Assembly: GCA_933228675.1 (NCBI GenBank)
Contig: OW121743.1
Location: 16,635,384-16,699,383 of the forward strand
Length of the DNA: 64,000 nt
Direction: 5' to 3'
From: Stomorhina lunata
Taxonomy: Eukaryota; Arthropoda; Insecta; Diptera; Rhiniidae
The position numbers were made by a program, and so were the translations under genes. Position 1 is the first letter of the stretch. Every line of letters begins with the position of its first letter. This document shows positions 32,912-43,389 of the stretch, piece by piece. A model generated the notes under the pieces. The model saw only the letters and a program-made list of their open reading frames with translations. It was not told where the DNA came from and searched no databases.

Positions 32912-33036
32912 TTTCCACGGCAGTCGGTTCCTCGTACTGGAACGACTCGAAAATCTTAGGATTCCAACCAAGGACTGTTACTCCTGCTAGTTTGCCAATA
33001 ATATCACAGTTACAACAACAATAATAGTGGCTGATG
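32912..33036 (+). repeat. Interspersed repeat family B, copy 2
   Basis: Same blocks and orientation as 26630-26760 (CACGGCAGTCGGTTCCTCGT). It ends about 50 bp before the start codon of the tandem-repeat gene at 33086, so it may form part of that gene's upstream region. Confidence 0.7.
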
Positions 33037-33085
33037 TTTTCTATGAAAACCCTCCAGTTATTTAATGACCACAAAATTTAAATAG

Positions 33086-35425
33086 ATGACATATGGTGAT
33101 ACAATTTGTAAGATGTATTTTAAAAAAAGATCAGAACCAAGCAGTGAATTAAGTAGTTCAGACAAGGAAAGTCCTGAAGATGGTTCTAGCTCTGGAAAAC
33201 GGAGGTGTTACGATGACGAAGTAACAAAGAGACAACACAATGAGGAATATAAATTTGCTAAAAGTGTGGTTGGTGAAGATGGAACACCTGAGTTTGATCG
33301 TTTCTTAGATGTTTTAATCAGAGAAAAGAAACTAGAATTTCTGAAAAGAAATGGAATAAATCCTGCTAATATGTCCAGTATATTACATCGAGCACGAACT
33401 AAAGCTGCAAAAGCTTTTAAAGACTTATATGATCTTTGGATTGATGCCGAAGGAAATAAAACTGAATACTTAAAAACACTAGAAGCAAACCGAATAAATC
33501 TATCTAGTATCTCGAGTATTTTAAGTAAGGCAGGATCAAAGGCTGTAAAAGCTTTTAAAGAATTATACGATCTTTGGTTTTATCGGAATGGAACAAAAAC
33601 ACGATACTTAATAAAACTAAAAGAAAGTGGTGTGGATCTAGTACGTATAACTAGTATTGTGCATGGAGCAGCAGCTGAAGCTCCTAGAGCTTTTAAAGAA
33701 TTATACGATCTTTGGTTTGAGCAGAACGGCAATAAAACATGTTACTTAATAAAACTAGAAGAAAATGGAGTAGATTTAGTTCGTATGTCTAGTATCTTAA
33801 GTGGAGCTGGAGTTATGGCGGCAAAAGCTTTTAAAGAATTATATGACCTTTGGTTTGATGCAGAAGGAAATAAAACTCAATATTTAAAAACTCTAGAAAA
33901 AAAAGGGGTAAATCTTTGTAATGTCTCAAGTATTTTAAGTAAAGCAGGAGCTAATGCTTCAAAAGCTTTCAAAGGCTTATATTACCTTTGGTTCGATTTG
34001 AAAGGGGAAAAAACACGATACTTAATAAATCTAGAGGAAAATGGAGTAGATCTAGTTCGCATGTCTAGTATCTTAAGTGGAGTAGGAGCTAATGCTACAA
34101 AAGCTTTTAAAGAATTATATGAACTTTGGTTTGATAAAGAAGGAAATAAAACTCAATATTTAAAAACTCTACAAGAAAACGGTATGAGTTTAGCTAATAT
34201 GTCCAGTATTTTACATAGAGCAAAAACTAAAGCTGCCAAAGCTTTTAAAGAATTGTTCGATCTTTGGTTTGATCAGCAAGGAAACAAGACAAGATATTTA
34301 AAAACTCTAGAAAATGAAGGAATAAATCTTTTAAATATAACGAGTATTTTAGGGGGAGCAGGAGTTAATGCTGCAAAAGCTTTTAAAGAATTATATGATC
34401 TTTGGCTTGATTCAGAAGGAAATAAAACTCTATACTTAGAGCACTTTATTAGGAACGGAAAGGGGGAAGAAAGTTTTATGCTACATAACTTATCTGGTAT
34501 GTTAAGTAGGGCAGGAGTTAAGGCTAAGGAAGCTTTTGAAAATTTGCATAATATGTGTTTTAATGAAAAAGGGGAAAGAACCGAACTTTTAGATGATTTC
34601 TATAGGGAAGGTTTTAAGCCCAGCAACTTGTCTTGTTTGTTATCTGGCTCAGGGTTTCATGCTTCTGCTAATTTAAAAAACTTGCATAAACTTTTTTTTA
34701 ATGACAAAAGGGAAAAAACCGAGCTTTTAGATGATTTCTATAAGGCTGGTTTTAGACCATGTGATTTGTGTAGTATAGTAAGTGGATCAGCCGATAGTTT
34801 AAAAGAATTTCATAATTTTTGTTTTATAGCAGAGACAAAAATTTATTTATATAATTTTTTAAATAAAGATCAAGGTTTTACGGCAAGTCATTTATCTGGT
34901 ATATTACATGGAGCAAAAGCTAATATTTGTCCAGCTTTAAAAAATTTCCATGATGTTTGTTTTGATGAGACGGGAAACGAAACACAGCTTTTAGTTGATT
35001 TTTATGACGAAGGCTTTGGACCGGATTTCCTATTAAATGTCTTATCCATGGCAGGAAATAATGCCTCTTCTATTTTAAGAAATTTTCATACATCATGTTT
35101 TAAAGAAAATTATTTAAATCACTTCTTTGTCGAGGAAACACTTTTTACGCCGAAAAATCTGTCAAAAAAGCTATTATATGGAGTTGGGATTAATTTGTGT
35201 CAGATATTTGAAAAGTTACATGATCTTTGTTTTGATAGGGCAGGAAATAAAACAAAATATTTAAATAAGCTTATTAAAAATAAACGGCGTGATCTATTTA
35301 ATATACTGCATGAAAAAGTTAGAGGAGTTCCTTTTAAATCCTTGGATAATGTATCACTTCAACAACATTATATTAGTGGAATAGAGAAAATCAAAAAAGA
35401 AGACATTAATGAAATTGCGTGGTAG
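33086..35425 (+). CDS. Unrecognised 779-aa protein of ~14 tandem 46-residue helical repeats
   Basis: I do not recognise this family. One intact frame without introns. Residues 1-60 are polar and low complexity with basic runs (GKRRCYDDEVTKRQ), possibly nuclear targeting. Repeats 1-8 (residues 89-456, exactly 46 aa each) follow SSIL-xx-AG-xx-A-x-KAFKELYDLWFD-xx-GNKT-x-YLKTLE-x-NG. Repeats 9-14 (about 464-731) are a diverged class with LHDLCFDE-x-G and LLDDFY-x-x-GF-x-P. The pair after Ile-Leu/Val varies (HR, SK, HG, SG, SK, SG, HR, GG, then others), while most else is conserved. Two short helices per repeat are likely, giving a solenoid. The start could also be Met10. A polyadenylation-like AATAAA lies at about 35539. 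A decayed partial copy is at 35680-35822. Bacterial-symbiont origin or a TALE-like nucleic-acid binder are hypotheses only. Confidence 0.75.
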   Translation: MTYGDTICKMYFKKRSEPSSELSSSDKESPEDGSSSGKRRCYDDEVTKRQHNEEYKFAKSVVGEDGTPEFDRFLDVLIREKKLEFLKRNGINPANMSSILHRARTKAAKAFKDLYDLWIDAEGNKTEYLKTLEANRINLSSISSILSKAGSKAVKAFKELYDLWFYRNGTKTRYLIKLKESGVDLVRITSIVHGAAAEAPRAFKELYDLWFEQNGNKTCYLIKLEENGVDLVRMSSILSGAGVMAAKAFKELYDLWFDAEGNKTQYLKTLEKKGVNLCNVSSILSKAGANASKAFKGLYYLWFDLKGEKTRYLINLEENGVDLVRMSSILSGVGANATKAFKELYELWFDKEGNKTQYLKTLQENGMSLANMSSILHRAKTKAAKAFKELFDLWFDQQGNKTRYLKTLENEGINLLNITSILGGAGVNAAKAFKELYDLWLDSEGNKTLYLEHFIRNGKGEESFMLHNLSGMLSRAGVKAKEAFENLHNMCFNEKGERTELLDDFYREGFKPSNLSCLLSGSGFHASANLKNLHKLFFNDKREKTELLDDFYKAGFRPCDLCSIVSGSADSLKEFHNFCFIAETKIYLYNFLNKDQGFTASHLSGILHGAKANICPALKNFHDVCFDETGNETQLLVDFYDEGFGPDFLLNVLSMAGNNASSILRNFHTSCFKENYLNHFFVEETLFTPKNLSKKLLYGVGINLCQIFEKLHDLCFDRAGNKTKYLNKLIKNKRRDLFNILHEKVRGVPFKSLDNVSLQQHYISGIEKIKKEDINEIAW
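33350..35278 (+). repeat. 138-bp coding tandem repeats within the 779-aa gene
   Basis: Fourteen codon-phased units. The first eight keep the exact 138-bp length and share long identical words such as AAAGCTTTTAAAGAATTATA. Units 4 and 6 have the same helix-1 residues (VDLVRMSSILSG), which suggests recent copying between units. Confidence 0.85.
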
Positions 35426-35679
35426 ACCAAATCGCATGCAAAACAAAATTGTTCTCACGGGTTGTGGTTTTAGTTGATAGAAAGGTTTATATTATTTGAG
35501 TTATTAATAATATATTTAGTAATTATATTAATTAACAATAAAAGAATGTAATGGTGCTTAATTTGGTGTTTTATTTAAATTGGAAGTTTTATTAAATTCT
35601 AAAATATAAATAAAAACAGCCCAATTATAAACATTCCCAGTGAGTTCTATTCCCCGTGAGCTTATTTTGCTCGATAAAG

Positions 35680-35822
35680 TAAAAGTGTGGTTGGTTAAGG
35701 TGGAACAACTAAGTTTGATCATTTCTTAATACTAGAAGTAAACCAAATAAATCTTTCTATTATCTCGAGTATTTTAAGTAAGGCAGGATCTAAGGCTGTA
35801 AAAGCTTTTAAAGAATTGTACG
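35680..35822 (+). pseudogene. Fragment of the tandem-repeat gene with internal deletion
   Basis: It matches 33258-33316 (AAAAGTGTGGTTGGT, TTTGATC-TTTCTTA) joined to about 33477-33575 (CTCGAGTATTTTAAGTAAGG, AAAGCTTTTAAAGAATT). About 160 bp are lost between the two parts and a stop falls at the join. It shows that the family has been duplicated locally. Confidence 0.85.
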
Positions 35823-36534
35823 TAATATTTTTATGTGGAAGGGAATTTAAATTTTTCCCATTTTCAAAGTTTGTTTATAATAAGGGATAATTGTTCATTT
35901 TTTTCCGAAGTTTATTTATAATAAGAGAGAAGTGAAAAATGTTCACTTAAGATTTTATTTATAATAGGGGAAGAGTGTAAAAATCGCTGGGAATTGTTAT
36001 TCAAAATTGGGCTAAATATGAAAAATATTAAGCGATTGTCGCGATTTTTAAACTCTAGGATAAACCACATTCTCCGTTATTGTCAAATGCTTCATTCAGA
36101 CCAATTCATAGTCTTAAGTTTCTAGTGGTGCAAACTGAACGTTGTTTTAAGCTTCTTAGTGGGACTCTGCTGTTAAAGACAAAGTTTTAAATTATTACTA
36201 ATCTGTATCTAGTCCCAATTCTAGTCTATCTCTTCTTATTAACATTCTTTACTTGTCTCTGGCAACATTTTGATGGATCATGTTGGACCCATTGAGTCTC
36301 CTAAAGAAGGACCCTTTGCTACCATCTTTATGTTCAAATTTCCCTTATAGAAATAATAATATTCGAATTCTCCTTTTCTTTAGGTCCTTTCTAAGTGTTT
36401 TTCCTGTATTAGGATGGACCACGTTGGACCCCATTGGGTCTTCTAAAGATGGTTCTAATATCGACCATCTTCATGCTTATAATTTCATTGAAATAAACCA
36501 ACATTTTTCCTTAATAACAACATTAACATTTATT
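35823..36534. other. Gene-free spacer with two small tandem repeats
   Basis: Three diverged ~55-bp units with TTTATAATAAG-type words occupy about 35868-35965. A ~140-bp duplication with TGGACCcATTGaGTCT-type words occupies 36275-36370 and 36415-36500. Confidence 0.5.
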
Positions 36535-36870
36535 TTAAATCTCCTTTTCCTTAGTATTATCGAATTCTTTCTCCTCGATTTTGGTAAAGCCCTTATATCT
36601 GATAATTGTACCCTTTTCCACATTTAAGCGCTTACTAAATTGCACGGCCTGAGACTCGTTTTTCTCGTCATCCGTTTTAAAACCATAGTAATGGGCCCAA
36701 TCGCTGCGTCCACTAAAGACCATATAGCAGACAAAACCAAAGGCATTCCAGGCGACAACAGCATAGGCAATACTTAAGCGACGCTTCCAAATTTCGGCCT
36801 GCAGCTCGGGAATGGGAGTGGTGTGACGTCTAACCAAACGGCGCAGCCATTTCATTTGAAAAAAGGACAT
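36535..36870 (-). CDS. Small single-pass membrane protein, 111 aa, probably mitochondrial
   Basis: The frame begins MSFFQMKWLRRLVRR and ends in an acidic, Lys/Glu-rich tail. The N-terminus is basic without acidic residues and could serve as a mitochondrial presequence. One hydrophobic helix (IAYAVVAWNAFGFVCYMV) lies at about residues 33-50 after WKRR. The layout (basic WKRR-type stretch, one helix, polar tail with an EKGTIIRYK-type segment) recalls small integral membrane proteins such as SMIM26, but I would not assign the name. The start may be Met1 or Met6. A minus-strand AATAAA overlaps the sequence just after the stop. It lies head to head with Vps37A, about 545 bp away. Confidence 0.75.
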   Translation of the reverse strand: MSFFQMKWLRRLVRRHTTPIPELQAEIWKRRLSIAYAVVAWNAFGFVCYMVFSGRSDWAHYYGFKTDDEKNESQAVQFSKRLNVEKGTIIRYKGFTKIEEKEFDNTKEKEI

Positions 36871-37415
36871 TTTTATTTAAGTTCTTTTTAAAGTTATGTA
36901 AAATTTTTTATAAAAGGTAGAATAAATTGAAATAAACAAATGCGGTTTTTGTTTTTGTCAAGAAGAATATGAAGAGAAAGGGCATGAAAAAACAGCTGTT
37001 TATTTTGCGGTTGATTTTATTAAACTCTCAGGGTTGTAAAAATTAGTTCTTTAACAAAAATTATTCACATTTATAGTAAGTGCAAGTGTGTGTGTGTGTG
37101 TGAATATGTTTGTTTTTCGTTTTGCGTTTTGTCAAAACACTTTTTTTGCATTCGTACTGTTAAGTTGAAGATCATAAGGAGAAAAGAAAGGAAAAAAAGA
37201 AAAATACTAAATATTACTCCGTGCTATTTTGCAAAGATTCTAAAATTGCCATTAAATTTATTAATTATTGCATTTAAAGTACATTTTTTTTCAACAAACT
37301 TGTGTTTTAAATGTTTTGTATATTTAGCTGTGTTATAAACCCCTAAGAAAGAAGTATATGAATTAAATATTTTTATGTTTTTAACAAAAAACAAGGCAAA
37401 TATATAAAACAAAAA
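36871..37415. promoter_or_regulatory. Shared upstream region between the small membrane protein gene and Vps37A
   Basis: Two divergent genes have their start codons 545 bp apart with only AT-rich sequence and a short GT repeat (37088-37103) between them, so both promoters and 5' UTRs must fit here. I cannot place core promoter elements with confidence. Confidence 0.5.
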
Positions 37416-40400
37416 ATGTTAATGCGAACTCAGCAATTTAACAATTTGGATTATCGTCGTCGCCAAATTGATACTTTAAAAGTATTTAATGACAAGTAAG
37501 TTTTGCACATATTCCAATTTCCCTTCTTCACCTGCTAATTTTGTTATAAACTCCTCCTCTCCAGCGTTGTTGAAGTTTGTGATTTGGAAGAATATTGCAT
37601 ACATTTTGAGTCTGGCGGACGTAACTTTATATTATCCGTTTTGTTAGGTGTTAACTTTCCCAATGAGAAACCTAAACTCTTACTGTCGCCCATTGTACAG
37701 CATATGTGGGTAAATGCATCAACGGGAGAAGTGGAATCAGCTCCAGGTCTCTTAAATGTAAGTACATACATATTTAGGACATTATTTTTATTTACTGTTA
37801 TTTTGTCATTTGTTAATTAATGATGGAGGATAACCTTGTCAAAATATTGAATTTTCCTTTTAGCCTTTTGGTTGTTTTTGTAAGTAACTGTCAAATTGTT
37901 TGTCATTTGGGACCACCAAATCAACGTGCACAAGGTAATATCCTTGATATGTTCATGTATGTATGTACTAAGTTGAAGGTTATCATTAATTTTGCGTTTG
38001 TACAAAATGTTAACCTTAAACTTGCAAACATGAAGGACGAAATTGTAAATAGACAATGTATTTGCTCAGGATGTAAGGGGAAACAAAAAACATTGTAACA
38101 ACTGCAAGTTCTCATGACTGCTGGTTCTTTATATAAGAACTATTCGATAATGCTAGAATTCCGACGAAGGAGGGTAAGCCAAAACTATCCATCTACAGTT
38201 TTTCGAATAATTTTTGAATGGTCTTGCAACACCACATGTTGCAAAACCGAGCACTGTCGTGATGGTAGATTATAGACTTGTGTCCGGTCGAATATTCTTC
38301 AAACTAGTTAATTGTACACATTTCCTGTGATGGGGTGACCTGATTTAACAGTTTAGAAATTCTGAGTCATAATACAAAAAACCTTTCTGACTCCACCAGA
38401 TAGATATTCAGTTTCGGAGTTGATTTGGTTGATTGGTCGGGCTTTACATATTTATTTTTGCACTTAGTATTATCGCAGTGTATCTATATTATCATCAGAA
38501 ACAATGTGTTGCAATAATGACTTCTTTTTTTTTGTATTGGACCAACACTCAGGGGATGACCCTATGTATGCATATGCATTGTGCTGGAACTAAGAAAAAA
38601 GGTTGTGGGAAGGAGAATAGAGGGAGTAGTATTTGTGGATATTCGATTTGAACCTTTGGATATCATAATTAGAGGGGAAGGCTGATGCAGGAAGTTTATT
38701 CCACATTCGTGCTGTGCGGCTAAAACGAAGAAATGTACGGGTTTCAGGAACAAGATCTCAACTTTCGTTTAAGCACATGCCATTATAGTAGCGATAGCGT
38801 TAGTATTTTCTTGAAGGTGATTGAACACCATTCAGAGTCGTGAGCATTATGTTGTCGATGACGAGGATAAAAAGTATTGGTGACAAGATACACCCTTGTA
38901 TTACTCCAGTAGTAACTTCGAACGGATTACACAATTTACCTTTATATAGGATCCGACATTTAAAATCCACGTACATTGCCCGTAAGTTCAGAATTTTCAT
39001 TGGCATGTTTCTAAAATTCTCCATAGATAGCTCCTATTGACATTGTCGAAAGCCTTCATAAAGTCGATAAACGCTATTTAAACGGGAGTAAGGAATTCAT
39101 TACATTGTTCTAGTATTACTCTTACTGTATTGATTAGGTCAACACAAGATCGATTCTCTCTGAAACCAAACTGATTTCCGCGAAGTGCAGTGGAAACTGT
39201 ATCGGATATTTTATTCAAAATTACTCGACTTAGTATTTGGCTCCATATTGGAAGAAGTGTGATACCCCTGTAGTTCTTGCAGTTTTTGGAGTCACCGTTT
39301 TTTGGTATTTTGACTAGTATACCTTCATCTCAGGAGGTTGGCAGAGCTTCTTCTTCATATATTTTTTGCGCACAAAAGGGTGAGACAGTCTCGCCGAACG
39401 TTCAAAATCACATAAAAGCATCTCGGCTGATATAATGTCATTGCCCGAGAACTTGTTGCGCTTAAGTCTTTTAATGGCGTTCTTCACAACTTGTATTGTT
39501 GATGGATTGTCTGAAAGTCCATTGAATGTACTGTCATGGTTGGTTTCATTACGCACTTCCGTCAGAGAAGTGTTCCATCGATCGTATTAATTGTTCATCA
39601 GAAGTTGAGAGAAGTTACTACTCAAGATGGAACTGTTGTTATAGGGAGGTTTGCAACACAACGCCCTTGATATATTGTATAACGTCTTCATGTCGCCTTG
39701 CAGCTGATTCAGCTTGGCACGCTTGTTCATCTATCCACATTCACTTGTCCCACCTTGCAGACTTTTTGATTTTATTGCAGGGATCGCGATATGTTATACG
39801 GAAGACTTCAGCATCTCCATTTTCATTTAAAATTCAATTCATATGGGAGCAAATTTCCTCACTTTCGAATGAATCCCAATGATTTCAAACGTAGGGAAAT
39901 GATTTGTTTTCTAACTCCCAAAAATGACGCAAGTTCTCTTTGCGTTTAAAAACATTTTTGTCAAATAAGTTTACTAATTCCTCATCATCAAAGTTTTTTT
40001 GGCTGACCAGGCCTCTTTTTGTTGTTGTTGTAACTGCGATATTATTGGTAATATCGCAGAAGAGGCAGGTCAGGTTGGAATCCTTAGATTTCCGAGTCGT
40101 TCCGGTACGAAGAACCGATTGCCGAGGGAACGGAAATATGTTGTCCAAATCCTCAGCGACTTGGACAAAAGAAGAAAGACTACAGCTTGACGTGGAGGTC
40201 GATGGTATACCAATTTCGAACGTGAACTACCAGAAAACCCTAGGAGACACTTTTAGCGCACATAACGACAATTGGAGTTGCGGACTCATCCAATTGTAGT
40301 AGCACAATCTATATCATAACTATAACTAAACTAGAACTAAATTGAAAACTAAATCAAAAACTTGGGGTTATTATGTAGTTCAATACGAAAGAAAAACCTT

Positions 40401-41631
40401 TCGAAAAGTTTTTCTTTCAAATCGAATTACATTATAACACAGAACTAGAACTGGGGCCAAATTACCGCATTCGATATAGATCGAAATCTTAGATATTTTC
40501 AAAATATTTATAAAGCCTACTTTAAGGATAATCAAAATTATTTAAAAGATGCACAGTTTACTATATTTTTTTTAAGTTATTTGCCAAAAGAACCGAATCA
40601 AATTGGATACCAAATTTCAATAAACTTTTTGCATCGAAGTAACTTTGAACATCCCTAAAGTAAACTCCACAATATTTGCTTAAAAGTCTGAGCTTTCGAT
40701 CGATATCGAATGCGGTAATTTGGCCCCTGAACTGGAATCAAACAAAAACTAATTCTGATTATACAATAATATGTATTTCTTTGGCTTTAAAAAAATAATT
40801 TTTGTTCTTTTTTAGTATTCCCCACACTCCGATTTGGGCCGTGTAGTGCAAGCAGTTATTCGCGAGTTTGAACGTTTCCCCCCACCTATACTAAAGGCCA
40901 ACAGTCCCATTAACATACCCACTTCCAATAATTCCTCGCTTACAGCTCAGCAAACAATGCTGCAAATGTCTCATCATTCCCATTCATATCATCACCACCC
41001 CTATCCCCTACAAGTGGCCAAATCCTTAGATAGCGGTACTAGCAGTGGTGCCTCCAATAGTACCAACAGCAGCAAAGAGACCTCTCCACATGATCCCTCC
41101 AATTCTGCATCACCCCGTCTTAATGATAGCAATTTACCCAATTTATCCACCCTTTCCTTGGAAGAACTCAAGCAACTAGATAATGATCCAGAGTTCTTTG
41201 ATGATTTCATTGAGGAAATGTCGGTAGTTCAACAGCTGAATGAGGAATTGGATTCTATGATCAATCAGGTTGAATCTATATCAAAAGAAAATGAGACCAA
41301 GGAAACCCATTTGGTAGAATTGAAACGTAAACTAAGTGATGATGTTACTACACTCAAGCATTTGGGCGAGAAATGTGATCAGTTAAATAAGAAGTATCTT
41401 AAGAAATCGGAGGAATATAATCCTCAGCACATCAGAGAGCTATTGCAAATAGCAGCCTCCAATGCAGATACCGATTGTGAACGTCATGTGGAACAGTTTT
41501 TGAATGGCAAAATAGATGTGCAAACATTTTTGCAAAGCTATACACACTGCAAGAAACTGAGTTCAGAGCGTAAAGCTAAAGAAGAAAGATTGGGCCAACA
41601 GTTAACGGCATTGGAAAGAGCAGGCATTTAA
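37416..41631 (+). CDS. Vps37A: Vps37A, ESCRT-I subunit, ~362 aa, three exons
   Basis: Exons: 37416-37495, 37565-37757 and 40816-41631; introns are GT/AG and phases join. Residues 1-115 form the UEV-like fold found in VPS37A but not other VPS37 paralogs (YCIHFESGGRNF, VNFPNEKPKL, HMWVNASTGEV, LLNYSPHSDLGRVVQAVIRE). A His/Ser/Asn-rich linker follows at about 115-200. The Mod_r domain (about 205-362) is coiled-coil, with ELKQLDNDPEFFDDFIEEM and IRELLQIAASNADTDCERHV. The protein is a stalk component of ESCRT-I, which sorts ubiquitinated cargo at endosomes. Length is close to the human protein (397 aa from memory). Intron 2 (3.06 kb) holds transposon debris. The ATG at 37416 is the first in frame; a second lies two codons on. 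Confidence 0.93.
38530..39560 (-). pseudogene. LINE fragments in Vps37A intron 2
   Basis: Minus-strand frames show an RT segment with KCRILYKGKLCNPFEVTTGV, the QGCILSPILFILVID block (38800-39024), and upstream pieces with NQFGFRENRSCVDLI (about 39120-39180) and IKRLKRNKFSGNDIISAEML (about 39415-39475). The part 38530-38815 instead matches the 3' end of the family at 61743-63560 (ETRTFLRFSRTARMWNKLP). This looks like two different LINE remnants side by side. Stops and frame changes are frequent. Confidence 0.75.
40018..40130 (-). repeat. Interspersed repeat family B, copy 3
   Basis: Reverse complement of the blocks at 26630-26760 and 32912-33036 (TTGTTGTAACTGCGATATTA on the plus strand, then CCGAGTCGTTCCGGTACGAA). 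Confidence 0.7.
40454..40726. mobile_element. Harbinger-like MITE, 273 bp
   Basis: Inverted ends of ~34 bp (GGGCCAAATTACCGCATTCG) differ at one or two bases and are flanked by CTG at 40451-40453 and 40727-40729. The 3-bp duplication and GG start match the Harbinger element at 13109-14797, though the end sequences differ. No coding potential. Confidence 0.75.
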
Positions 41632-42110
41632 ATAAGTTAACACATAAATGTTATCAAAACCCTGCTAACAGCCTGGTGCTGGGCTTAATATTAATAATGT
41701 ATATTGATAACTATCGTTTCATTCGAAATTGTTGTTTTTTAATTATTATTTTTATTCTTATTATGTATATTTTTATTCTTTATTATGTTTAACTTTTATT
41801 TTATTACGTTTTATTTATTCTTGTTTGTTTTATTTCATTTAGTCCTTTTTCCAGTGGTCTTTAGTTGAAGCAAGAAAAAAGAAAAGTAATCTCTAATTAA
41901 ATAATTAACAAATGCTTAAATTATATATCAATCAGAAAAGAAAGTTCTCTGTAGTTAAATAGTTATATTGTAATGTATTTAAATATTATTAATTTATTAT
42001 TGTTTTCCTTTATCCTTATGTATTAAATAAATTTAGCTTCTGCTGGTTATTTAAACTTTTAAAAACATATTTCAAAGGAATAAAATTTATTTTGTTGAAA
42101 AAAAAAAAAA
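41632..42110 (+). other. 3' UTR of Vps37A
   Basis: AT-rich stretch after the stop. AATAAA at 42079-42084 is followed 14 bp later by a 13-base A run; another AATAAA is near 42026. The A run may be genomic, so the exact end is uncertain. Confidence 0.6.
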
Positions 42111-42393
42111 TATATAAGAAATGTTGCTGAAAGTTTTTTTATTACTCCGGCTTTTATTACTCGGGCTAGTAACCCACTCCTGCAAAAAGCAATTACTATT
42201 AGAAAGCTAAAATTATACTAAAAACGGCCTTTCTTATGTTAGAAGAGAACATCCGAAACATCGATGGAAAGATTAAGTAGAGGAAAATCTTTCACAGCTT
42301 GACCTACAAAATTGAAGAATATGCGCACAAGATCGCAGCGCATGGAATTCTAAAATATTCTCGGCCTTTGACCTTAACAGGTTGTAAATATAT

Positions 42394-43131
42394 AGGCCAT
42401 TTAAAAAGTAACTACTTTCCATATACGATTGGTATATCATTACGTGAACGATAATAATTACTTTAACCTGGACATACTCCAGCAGAAGATACCATTACTG
42501 AAGGAATTGAAAAAGTTAGGGAATTCAGTTGAGAGGTTAGCTGACTCTCTAAACACCACAGCCTCTAAGACTTTTCACCTTATTTTGACCGGAAACTCGA
42601 GGAAACTATGATTTCGGCTCGCAGCCAAAAGCAAGAGAGGTCGCCTAAAAAATGAGAGATAGCTGAGTCTCTAAAACCACAGGGTCTGCAAAAACACTTC
42701 GCTTGATCTTGACTCGAAACTCGAGTTAACTGTGATTTCTGCTAATAGTCTAAATCAAGAGAGATAGGCCATTTAAATAAGTAACTACTTTCCATATACG
42801 ATTGGTATATCATTACGTGAACGATAATAACTACTTTAACAGCAAAAGATACCGTTACTAAAGGAATTGAAGAAGTTCGGGAATTCAATTGAGAGATTAG
42901 CTGACTCTTTAAACATCACAGCGTCTAAGACATTTCACTTAAATTTGACCGGAATCTCAAGGTCACTGTGATTTAGGCTCGTAGCCAAAATCAAGAGATA
43001 TCGCCTCCAAAATGAGAGATAAGCTGAGTCTCTAAAAGCCACAGGGTCTACAAAAACACATCGTTTGATATTGACCCGAAAGTCGAGGTGACTGTAATTT
43101 CAGCTAGTAGTCAAAATCAAGGGAGATAGCC
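42394..43131 (+). repeat. Two-copy tandem duplication, ~372-bp unit
   Basis: Units start at 42394 and 42766, both with AGGCCATTTAAA, CCATATACGATTGGTATATC and ACGTGAACGATAATAA. Within each unit a sub-block with GCTGACTCTCTAAA / GCTGAGTCTCTAAA also occurs twice. No gene. Confidence 0.85.
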
Positions 43132-43389
43132 TTCAAAATCTCTGGCGGCAGCAGTGAAGGAGAGTCAGAAAAAAAGAGGGAGAATAAGACAAGAAGCAAA
43201 GACAGAGCGGGTTCCATCCCAAGTCCATTTATTCTTACACTTTTAGTTTGTAACCTTAAGATATGTCCTAATTATGGTGTTTGACCAAAATACACTAAAT
43301 AGAATGCTTAAGCCTTGGAGACGTTGCCTTGTCGCTTACTAAACAGCCAATTTTTTAAAGAGACGATTTACGATTTAAATGACCTTTAT

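Noticed and set aside
37820..38098. 92-codon plus-strand frame in Vps37A intron 2, with a possible tiny exon between CCTTTTAG and GTAAGT near 37863-37880
   Set aside because: The frame from exon 2 joins exon 3 directly with conserved VPS37A sequence (LLN then YSPHSDLG), so no extra exon is needed.
39940..40299. 119-codon plus-strand frame
   Set aside because: It spans the family B repeat and unrelated intron sequence with no conserved features.
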